DNA of 64,000 nucleotides, taken from Undaria pinnatifida. Its lineage: Eukaryota; Sar; Phaeophyceae; Laminariales; Alariaceae. The position numbers and the translations under genes are program-made. This document shows positions 47,001 to 56,500 of this stretch, one piece after another. The notes under the pieces were generated by a model, which saw only the letters and a program-made list of their open reading frames with translations, was not told the DNA's origin and searched no databases. Position 1 is the stretch's first letter. The number at the start of each line of letters is the position of its first letter. The DNA is taken from contig JABAKD010000018.1 of the NCBI GenBank assembly GCA_012845835.1, positions 5,477,279 to 5,541,278 of the forward strand, in the 5' to 3' direction.

Positions 47001-50000
47001 CCTCTTGAAGGATTTATAGTTTCCAAACACAGATTGAGCTGCCCCGCCCGTCTCGCCCCCCCTCCCCCCCCCCCCCCGCTCCCTCTTCATCAAACCCAGG
47101 CCCCCACGTCCTTCAAAACTCCGCCGCGGTAATTCGACTTACAGGATTCACTTGATACACTGATGCATTTCCTCCCACAGCTGTCAGATTTTGTCCCCCT
47201 CAAAAACGGGTTTCATAGTTTCCGCGCACAGACTGACTAACATCACTCTGTTGACCCTGATAGCTACACTGTCTGAAGTTGCAAGGGAAGTCGCCGACCT
47301 ATATCCTTGATGAGGACACACAACCCGTAATACGCGTGATCGGAGTATCACACATGGCTTACAAAGATGAGTTTCGACAAAATTTTCGATCTCACAGTTG
47401 GGAGTATATTTTTATTTTTATACGAGTAATATATCCGCGCACAGACTGACTAACATCACCCTGTTGACCCTGATAGCTACAAGTACACTGCTGTAGTTGC
47501 AAGGGTAGTCGCCGACCTATATCCTTAATGAGGATACACAACCCGTAATACGCGCGATCGGAGTATCATACCTCGTACACAGCTTGCACAGATGAGTTTC
47601 GACAAAATCTTCAATCTCACAGCTGAAGTGTATTTTTATTTTTATACTATACTGTACTCAGTATATTTAATAGAACCCTCCCAATATAAAACTCACCCAT
47701 ACAGTGGTACCAGGTATACTACAAGTAGCAACAACGCAGGTTGCAAAGATGAGTATTGACCCGAAATACGTCGAACTCACGGCTGACGTCCTCAAAATAT
47801 TGTTTTTTAAAACGAGTGAAGCTTAAAACACAAGACAACCAATCGGCTCACGAGTAGCACACGTACGGTACCAACGTATTGCTGTTCCAGGTATACCGTA
47901 CAGCAGTAGTTTGCCCTATTGACAGGCAGTAGGATGTTCTCAGCGTATTAACCGCTTCACCGCTGCAAAAAAGCTCCTACACTACATTCAAGTGCGTCGT
48001 GCCCCCCCCAAAATGTACTTGGTAAGTGCCAGTGTTGACATTAAAAACGTAGCAGTAGATGTACATTCATACAAACCCTGAATTCAAGCAAAAACAGTTT
48101 GTTCCCAAAGGTGGACGTAGCAGTTGCAACGGGGTCACGTATGTGTGGGCACGAGCGAAAAAGCTTTCGCGTATACAACATGATACGAGCAGGAACGTCC
48201 ATGTTCAACTAGTCAACATCAAGAGTAGAAACTGCGCCGCGCCGCGCACATTTTTGGGCGCAAAATTCAAAAGACATGATACCTGGTAGGAATACTAACA
48301 TTAGAGCCGGGTAATTGTGGCAGCAACTGGGCCAAGTCCTCGTCAACAGGGACATGTGTACTCGTACGTAGCAGATACCAGAACATGACATCAAAGCCAT
48401 GTCCTGTTGGTTATATATAGCACTGCTGTGAGTGTCAATTGACGGACTCGCAAATATATCTCTTGCTCGTTAGTCTATACATATAACAACTACCCACTGG
48501 CCCACGTAGTCAAGTGACTACGAGTACGTGGGCCAGTGGGTAGTGCTATATCACCAACATGTCCAACAAAACTTCCAAGCAGCACAGGTGGGCGCTTGCC
48601 TGCCCGTGGCTTTGCGAAACGTTTTCGATTTTGCATGATGTGTATCGAGCCCAATTGACATGCCTAAAGCCCAGAGGAACAACAGCCTTTTTTGCCTTAT
48701 ATGTATCGAGCCCGATCGATATGCCTACAGTCCGAGGAACAACAGCCTCCCATGGACCGGGTAAGCTCAAAAGTTAATTGCCTCTGCACCAGGAACAATT
48801 TCAATTTGTCCCCAAGCTATCTAAATTGGCAGTGAAAAGAATAAGTACTCTTTTCTCTGTCATAGCCCATGATTCCCCGAGACGATAACTTCGAATTCTC
48901 GGGAGGGGGGGGGGGGGGTTGTCAATCTCTAACTGCAGGACCTCCGTTTCCTACACACAAATGCTAGTCGAGCTTTGAGGTTTAGATCTGTGTGTACGTG
49001 TGTGCGCTCCCAAAACCACACATGGCGGCTGACGGGTGTAGTTTTGGCTCGTCAAGGCCATACTTGATATACCAGGCCAAGTGTAGGGAAGTCCTTGACG
49101 GCTGTCCGTCAACGGGCGACAGTAGTGCCGTCGAACAAGAGTCTTGACCCCAGCATCACTTTGTTCTTGCTCCTGATAGCTTGGCATGTAACAACACCTC
49201 TTAGTGTAACGACGTTTTTGGTACATCGTGCGATGTAAGAACGTGTAAGAACCGGAAGAAGCACTCGTGCGGCTACAGATGCGGTGCCTTTTCCAGCAAC
49301 AGCAGCTTATTACATCCTCGTGTGAGTATCCAGGATGCATGTGTCACTCATCAAAGGTCGTACCAGGTACGATGTTGGTGTCAGAAAAAACGCAGCAGAG
49401 AACAACGCTGCTGATGTTCATGTATGTACGTACGTCTTGCTGATTGCTATCTGCCACGAGAATGACCGTTGAGGATCATGATCGTGTACTTGTAGTACAG
49501 ACTACGCGCGTGCTTGCTGAACATCATGCGGGATGATACTGTATGGGTGGCGAAATAAAACCAGGTGCTGCACTTATTAGCTGCTGCTGTTGGAATACGA
49601 GACCGTGTTGACTTTCAGAAGACTTGCTTGCGAACACGAGAGATCATGTCAACTATGATAGCAGCCGTCCGGCACAGCAGCTGCGCTGCAACAGCAACAA
49701 CCTCTTCAGCACGGGATGTGAACGGGTCGGTGGAGGAGCAAATCACGAAGACTGGCTTACTGCGCGTGTGCCTCGACGCAAGTTGACACACACCATGTTG
49801 CACTCCACATTGACTGTGGTACAAAAAATGGCTACTGCAGAGGAGGCAACATGCAGGCAGCAGCGTCAATTTCACGGTCAATTTCGAAAGGCTTCGACCC
49901 ACACTGCTCGTCATTGATGACCAGTAGCCAACTGCCGAGCAAGGCTTAGGGGCGAGCTCGCGAACCCATCGCGTAGGTGTACTTGTATCGTCGTTTGTCG

Positions 50001-50760
50001 ATAGACACTTCAAAGCCATAAGACCAGAGAGTGGTTACACAAGCTACAAACAAGCTGTTAAGAAGATGTCAAGCTAAACATCTATCTTACGCAAAGGAAA
50101 GACTTATCATGCGAGTACGTTTCAGAGTACAAGTACAGAGAGTGGATATGTTACCTAGCAGATGGTATAATTATACCACATGACCAATTTTCAAGCACCA
50201 TTGGCAGGTTCGACGTATGGCAGCACCAGTAAGCGAGGGGCGCTCACCTTGTGGAAGTTCCACTCCAGCCACCCGCAGAAGACGAAGATCTGCAACATAG
50301 GACCGGCACCCACGGCCGCCATTGCGTCAACAGGGTTCTCCGACATGTACGCCGGCCCCGGGACGTGCACCACCTCCGACACAATCCACCCCACCACGGC
50401 GAGCATCGCAACGCGACCGTGCTTGAGCTCGGCCTCCCTCATGAACTTCACAGGGAATACAGTGGCCAGCCCGAAAGGGTCGAAACCGATGTCGCCCACC
50501 ATGCCCTCGAGGTTCTCCGGCTGCTTCAAGAAGGGGATGGAGGCCGACATCTTGGGTGCCGGGGGTGCCGGGGGTGCCGCCGGCTCCGCAGGCTCAGCAG
50601 CGGCCTCGGGCGCGGCCTCCGGCACGGGCACATCTGACATGCGTACAGCAGATGAAGTCCTCGGGGTAGAGATCACGGTGCGCGAAAAAGACGGGGTAAC
50701 GAACGCGCTGGCGCACGATGCGCACGCAGTCATCGCGCCTACGGTGGAAAGGACCTTCAT
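37840..50760 (-). CDS. Fucoxanthin-chlorophyll a/c-binding (FCP/LHC) protein, two exons around a 12.2-kb intron
   Basis: Exons 50760-50248 and 38049-37840 join in phase 0 to 240 aa. FCPs are three-helix thylakoid proteins that bind chlorophyll a/c and fucoxanthin. Residues 1-19 form a signal peptide ending at ASA|FVTP (residues 17-23), the stramenopile plastid bipartite-targeting motif. An Ala/Pro/Glu-rich stretch spans about 45-69. [10 protein letters not shown] (about 89-98) precedes helix A with ELKHGRVAM (E-x-x-H-x-R). [11 protein letters not shown] ends helix B. Exon 2 supplies [10 protein letters not shown] and helix C with EIKNGRLAM (E-x-x-N-x-R). It ends GGGVPFHA then TAA. Neither exon is a complete LHC alone, and the joined [14 protein letters not shown] is the expected FCP sequence. 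The subclass (Lhcf or other) is not resolved. Confidence 0.9.
40084..40251 (+). repeat. 84-bp tandem duplication
   Basis: Two near-identical copies of GAGTTGCCGCATCTCTCTGA ... GGGGTCCGTCCGGGAACGCC ... GCAACCGGAT. Confidence 0.97.
41726..42140. repeat. Diverged inverted duplication with matching reading frames
   Basis: The left arm (minus, about 41750-41930) reads HSRFAISKM...[16 protein letters not shown]. The right arm (plus, about 41985-42130) reads HSRFAMTEI...[17 protein letters not shown]. Shared DNA words include GCGTTTCGCGAT and ATCG(C)(A)GTCGAC-type blocks. The pair could fold as an imperfect hairpin. Confidence 0.6.
42869..43630 (+). mobile_element. Foldback/TIR element C, copy 1
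   Basis: The ends CCATTTCTTACAGTCGGATT and CCGACTGTGTAAGAAATGGCC are inverted. Many CAGTCGAAAAA/TTTTTCGACTG subrepeats occur, with a 24-bp repeat x3 (GCAGCGTGTATCATACGACG type) at about 43225-43290. It matches 57249-57992. Confidence 0.85.
43640..46700. other. Intronic; no exon seen
   Basis: Part of the FCP intron. It holds short tRNA D-arm-like words near 44339-44360 and 44636-44660 without a foldable tRNA, and dispersed repeats near 45100-45430 related to 24240-24540. Confidence 0.45.
46740..47660 (-). mobile_element. Composite dispersed element, copy 2 (empty of SINE)
   Basis: Inverted relative to 34940-35990. It contains a tandem duplication of about 205 bp (47222-47425, 47432-47645), each with GACCTATATCCTT(A/G)ATGAGG, the uninterrupted SINE target. 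Confidence 0.8.
48489..48544. repeat. Hairpin with 19-bp perfect arms
   Basis: ACTACCCACTGGCCCACGT (48489-48507) and its exact reverse complement (48526-48544) enclose an 18-nt loop, inside the FCP intron. Confidence 0.9.
48638..48750 (+). repeat. Direct repeat, about 55 bp x2
   Basis: ATGTGTATCGAGCCC...GAGGAACAACAGCCT occurs twice, separated by a short T-rich spacer. Confidence 0.85.
50248..50760 (-). CDS. FCP/LHC exon 1 (targeting presequence, helices A and B)
   Basis: It has 171 codons from [10 protein letters not shown] to [11 protein letters not shown]. The donor is AAG|GTGAGC. Reading on past it gives a short non-LHC tail, so the exon stops here. The 5' flank (50761-50930) shows no clear TATA box. 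The Ala/Pro/Glu-rich spacer after the transit peptide is longer than in most FCPs I know. Confidence 0.93.
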
Positions 50761-51235
50761 CGTTGATGCGTACGGTTGTTTGTGCTAATGTCTCTTCTCT
50801 ATGGCGACGGTGATAGATGCAGGAGCTGCTGAAGAACCTCTCAAAAGCTTGCGCAATCGCAGGCAGGAAAGGCACAAGATCAAAACTCAAGTGACATGTA
50901 ATATAACGCCTCCTTAAACACCCCCTGTTTGTCCCCGGTCGTTTCAGACGTTTCGTTTTTTCGCATTTCTTGCGGCGTATTTTTGGTTACGTTTCGACGT
51001 TTCGGAGTTAGACATTCGACGTTACCAGGCAGTACAGTACCTGGTACCTGCTATATTTTACGACACGTTTCGCGCCTTGACCATGTCCATGCAACAGCAG
51101 CCCCACACCAGTGCACCGGAACCATCTCACCACCGCGGTAATCTTTACTCTCGACGTGCTCATACAACACTCATTCGTACCCCGTACCTGGTGCATCTCT
51201 TACATACCTTCGTACGTACCAGGTACGAACTGCTG

Positions 51236-51445
51236 TGTTGTTGTTGTTGTTGTTGTTGTTGTTTTTGTTTTTGTTGTAACAGTTGTTGTTGTTGTTTTTG
51301 TTGCTGTTGTTTTTGTTGCTGTTGTTTTTGTTGCTGTTGTTTTTGTTGCTGTTGCTGTTGTTGCTGTTGCTGTTGTAGTTGTTGTTGTTGTTGTTTTTGT
51401 TGCTGTTTTTGTTTTTGTTTTTGTTGCTGTTGTTGTTGTTGTTGC

Positions 51446-51510
<65 letters not shown>

Positions 51511-51512
51511 TT
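51236..51512 (+). repeat. TTG trinucleotide array
   Basis: About 275 bp of TTG with TTT and CTG variants, in the GT25-FCP intergenic region. Flanked by GTACCAGGTAC and ACCAGGTTG. Confidence 0.97.
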
Positions 51513-51869
51513 TACCAGGTTGTTGCTGTTGAGCTGATGTTTGATTTTGCTTGTTGTCGTCGTGGTCAGTGCTGCTTTTTTAATTGAATGTCCGTTTCAG
51601 AGACTCCAAATTTATCGACTCTTCACTTAGCTTGGGGCAATGCCTTCGACTGGTGCTTAGGATGCGTCTAATGCGAGACGTAGGGACGCGTACATGTACA
51701 ACACGCGAGGCAAACATGTACGACACGCGAGGCTCACAAATGTACACCAGGCGAGCACCGAGCCGCGTGCCGGTACCCGTATGCCCGACCTTCCTGAACG
51801 CTCGATTGATAAGATTGAGCACACAACGTCTTCATGTTCGCTTTACATGGGTCCCTAAAGGGTTACCCA

Positions 51870-52620
51870 GATAGATCTGCGCCCACGCCTTTGGAGACAG
51901 CCTTACTTGAAACTAGTGATGGGAGTCATTTTTGCAGCATACCGGGGTACATGTTCATTATGGTAAGAGAGGAAAGCTAACCCTCCCCCGCTGCCCTCGT
52001 GCCCCTACCCCTACGCCCCCCTGCCCCCTTGTCTCCATGGGGGGGGTAGATAACCCTTTCAGAACAGCGCCCAGGTGTTAGGGGCCAACAAGCTTGGGAC
52101 AAATGTGGCATCATGACACGTGTGTTGCAGCATGTAGCATCATAGAAGCGTTAAAACTACCCCCCCGATGCCCGCTTGCCCCTTCCCCCCCCCCCCAACC
52201 CCCCGATTTCCCCCGTGGGTCCAGATACCGTCCGCCGCTCCCGCTCTCCACGTCCCGCTCGTCACGACATCCCCGCGCACTGGTACAGGTATGTCCTTTT
52301 TAGAATTGCGCCCAAGTTTTTGGAGGCAACCTACTTGGGGCTAGTGTTGGGTCAATGTTGCAAACTTGTACCTTTAACAACTGCGCCCACGCTTGTGAGG
52401 ACAGACCACTTGGAACTAGCGTAGGTTCAAGTTTTTCATTATACCTGGTATAGTACAAGAGTAGAAAACTTTCGCAGAAAGGTTAAAGCTACCCCTCCTC
52501 CGCTGCCCTCGTACCCCTGCCCCTACCCCCCCCCTTGCCCCCATGGTTCCAGACCCCATCCGCCGCACCAGCCCTCCTCGTCCCGCTCGACACCACATCC
52601 CCAAGCGCGGGCCCGACTGT
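51870..52620 (+). repeat. Decayed tandem copies of the GT25 3' end
   Basis: The block GTCCAGATACCGTCCGCCGC ... CACGTCCCGCTCGTCACGAC (52216-52280) mirrors the exon F end at 52543-52605. A third, weaker copy (CCGCTGCCCTCGTGCCCC...CCATGG) is at about 51980-52040. Each is followed by a GCGCCCA...ACTTGG-ACTAG block (51884, 52070, 52308, 52385). Confidence 0.7.
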
Positions 52621-53143
52621 CGCGATGGCCGGTAAAACGGCCCGACCCGCCAAAATCGGCCGCCGGTTATCCGTAGCCGAGAGAAAACTGGCGACAAAAA
52701 TATCCGCGGGCGCCGAAACCGGCATGCGGGTAGCCAGTTTCTCAGCCCCCTCCCTGGTCAGGATGTAGGCGTGTAGGCACCAGGCGAACGTCACGGGGGC
52801 GATTTTTAGACCCAGAGCTTCTGCAGCAGCGGTAGCAGTGGCAGTGGCGGTGGTGGTGGCAGATGCGGCGGTGATGGGGGCAGCGGGGGTGGTGTTGGCG
52901 GTGGTGGTGGTGGTGGCTGTGATGTCAGCTGCAGCCCGTAGAGAAGTCGCGCCATTGAGGGTACCTAAAGCGGATCCATCCGGGGGTGCTTCGGTTCCGC
53001 CCCCGCCTCCGCTTGTATGGGAGCTTTCGGAGGCGGTGACAGGAGTTTCGGTGGCGATTTCGGCTCCTGTCGACGCTGCTGCTGCTGCTGCTGCTTTCGA
53101 TGATGCCGCGTAGGAGATTCCCGCCATGATTTGGTTCGGTAGG
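52489..53143 (-). CDS. GT25 exon F: low-complexity insert and C-terminal HAY segment
   Basis: It has 217 codons from acceptor TTTTCAG (53144-53150) to a stop at 52489. It begins LPNQIMAGISYAASS, then about 100 aa rich in Ala and Thr (53115-52816), then LGLKIAPVTFAWCLHAYILT, REGAEKL, PVSAPADIFVASFL and VLPAIATVGP. The G-T/L-H-A-Y-(L/I) motif is the GT25 acceptor-side signature. The Gly/Arg-rich last 25 residues look non-conserved and may reflect a missed splice site. Confidence 0.75.
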
Positions 53144-53538
53144 CTGAAAATGCGCGGAGAGTTTTCATTGGACGGTGATGGAGACAGAATAATCAGCGTT
53201 TTTCCTTCGCGGGGAGGCGGGATTGTTAGGGGAGGGGGGATGTACAATAGTAGAAAACGTTGCACACAACGGACAGATAATATTATTTAGGGGATATTTT
53301 TCACTCGTAGGCCTACGCAGTACCCAAATACCCGCCGTTGCTTCCGGTAAGCTCGCACCTCGTGGGCTGACCTAAAAAATCAGACGATATATCACACCCC
53401 GGGCATATCAGGTCCCCGTTCAATCATATGAAACTGTCGGGGCAAACAGATCCCCGAGATATGTGATCTGCACGACATAGATCATGTTTGCCGAAAGGGA
53501 TCTGCATAAGACGCCTCTTGCACACGTGTGCCACACAC

Positions 53539-53575
<37 letters not shown>

Positions 53576-56500
53576 TCCCCATTCAATGATCTGGATCGGG
53601 GCAGACAGATCCCCGATTTGATGTGATCTGCACGATATAGGTCATGTCTGCCGAGTGGGATCTGCACGGCACGGCTCTCGCGCGCATGCACGGCTCTCGC
53701 GCGCATGCACGGCTCTCGCGCGCATGTTTTCCGGTTGAAATCTGTATGATGCGGTTCTTGCACATCATCCTATAACAACAAATACAAAATCTAGACGACC
53801 AATCGTGATCGGCCCGATACATATACACACTTCTAACTAGAGATAGGACCCTGACTTCAATTACCCAGGCAGGACCCTGATTTCAATTACCCAGGTGCCC
53901 GGCGGGTATACATCCGGACGGTCCTACCCGTGCGACGTGTGGGGTTCGACCTTAAAACCCGCTGGTTTCCCGTCCGCTTATAATGACGTCATGGATACCT
54001 GGGTCACCGTGTGGGTTACGGATAGCCGGGTAACCGTGCGGGTTCGGGCACCCACAGGTCTAGCCAAACTCTGATTAATTATCCCTCCATACATATCCTC
54101 AGAAAAAAAAACAAACTGAAGATCGACAGATCCCCCCTATTCAAAGCAACCCAGCAACGCGCCGTATATCCTGGAACTCCTCACATGTGGCCAAGGTAGA
54201 TGATGTCCCAGTTTTTATGCAAGCCGTAGTTATTTTTCTGCAGTCCCGGTTGCATATCGGACACGGAAAGGAGCGGAGGGGGGGGGGGGGGGGGAGGGGT
54301 AGGGGGTCAGGAGGGATAGGCGAAGAGAGAAAGGTACATGCGAGTCCCATGGTCACAAGCTGCTAAACAGTAACGCTGTGAGTTGCCAGACGCTTAAGCG
54401 TCGCCATGAGCCAATTACTTGTAGCAACTATGGTATTGGATAGTTGCGTGCTGTAAACTGCGGAGGCAGGTGTCTTTGCATTTGGCGGGCGTGTCTGTGG
54501 CTCGATGTGTGGTGTGTATTAAACGCAAACTAAGTCAGTTACTACGCTAAATTCCGGCACCCAAAATAACCAGGGCTTTCCACGGGTCATGCATGACTCG
54601 GCCCGCGTGTCGGTTCACGAGTTTTTTCTTAATGTCGCGGGTCGAGTCGACAGAGGGCAGGAGGTGTTCGGAATCTCACCGGTCGCGCCGGGTCGGGTCA
54701 GGAGGTATTTACATATCACTTGTCGGGCCGGGTCACGGGTCGGGTCGGGTCAGGGTCCTGACCCGACCCGACCCGCGAACCATGATCCGACCCGTGAAAA
54801 TACCTGCAAATAATGCAAATAACAGCTCCTCGTGAAGTTCAGCACGATTCACAGCCGTACTAATAGAAACAGCCTACATTATGCATCGCAAAATAACGGG
54901 AGAACAGCAGCGACTAAGCTGCCACAAACTTACTGGGCACCAAAAGAGCAATGACCCAAACAAAAAAATCAATCAAAAACAAGAGACAATAAAAACAAGA
55001 AAGTACATGCGAAAAATAAACGAAAAAACATACCAGGGTACCTGGTGAAAAAAACACATTAGGGGAAAAGAGAAAATAAAAAAAATAAGGCAGAACAGGG
55101 AAAAAAAAAAGAATGCCACGTTCCTTTGGAAAAGCCGGAAGACCAAAGCCGATTTGCTCGAGACGACCCTGCCACAAGATTCCTTCGTGATACTCTCTAT
55201 TGACCTATAATCCTTCCGCCGGAAAACATTGGGCTATATTCCTCCTGCCAAGAAAGTAACAGCAAAAAATTACAAACAAAAACGGTACATTTTGCGGAGG
55301 GCGGACCTGCACCTCAGCTATATTATTAACCTTGCAAAATTAAAATAGTTACACTAGCTGTGAGTTCGATAAACTTAGGGTCGCTACTCAGCTTTGCAAC
55401 CTGCGTGGTACACCGGCCGCTCGTTTGTACAGATACATGTATTACCCTTTTAAATATTTATGACTCCTATGGATGTCAAAACTTTAGAACAATATTTTTG
55501 AAAAAATCCACGCTACCAGGGTTAACATCAATAACAAAATATTACAAGCGTGTGTTCGGTACGGTACCGGTATTCTCTGTACCGATATGGATGTCGTGCC
55601 GAACTTACCGAAGTGTCCGGTACCGGTATTGACGTCGTACCGAAGTTACCGAAGTGCCCGGTACCGGTATTGGAGGTGTACCGAACTTCCCAAAGTGTCC
55701 GGCACCGGTACGAAACTATGTACCGGTACCGCCGGTACCGGTTTTATGTCATACCGAACTTGCCGAAGTTTCCGGTACCGGTATTGATGTCGTACCGAAC
55801 TTACCGAAGTTTCCGATAACGGTATTGATGTCGTACCGAACTTCCCGAAGCGTCCGGTACCCGTACGAAAGTCTGTACCGGTACCGGTACCTCACTTCAA
55901 TACATATACCGGCAGTACCGGCGGTATATCCCGCCGGCAAGGTACCGACGCACACTTGCGCTTAGGTACATAAAAAACTGGACATAAACTGGCATGTACA
56001 GAGCAAATCCGATATGGGCAGGGGTACCCGCTGAGGTATATAATTGAACTGAATTGTAATTGGTTCTTATATTTTCAAGAGTTTTCCCTTATTTGATCTT
56101 TGTCTTGATATGATGTTCAAAAGGTAAGGTACCATTGGATTATCAGCAGGGCGCCGTCTTCTCGTCGATCGTTTCGACGTACACGCCAACCGAGTACATG
56201 AACGAGGCTTCACGCGTCCCTTCCCTCCGAAAACCGGCCGGCACCGGGAAACCATCGACGGCTTTGATCGTCTCCGCCGGCAACTCGTACACGTCTCCCG
56301 TGAGCGGGTTGTACACAGATAGGAGCAGGCAAAATCACCAGCACAGCTTGCTTTTCCGCGGCCACGTCGATAACTTCTACCGCCGGCGTTGGTGTGCGTG
56401 GGAGCAGGCAAAGATGACCCACCACCACAAGCGGTGGCATCACTGCTGGAGGCCACCTCATTCTGGGAAGTTGCGCCCTTGCTCATGCGTGCTCAGAGTC

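Larger units (their letters stand above)
38050..50247 (-). other. 12.2-kb intron of the FCP gene
   Basis: GTGAGC at 50247 to CTCAG at 38050. It contains an 84-bp tandem duplication (40084-40251), a diverged inverted duplication (41726-42140), a foldback element (42869-43630), a composite element (46740-47660), a 19-bp-arm hairpin (48489-48544) and several short repeat motifs. No other exon was recognised in it. Confidence 0.85.

Noticed and set aside
51077-51587. Poly-Cys / poly-Val frames
   Set aside because: Translation of the TTG array.
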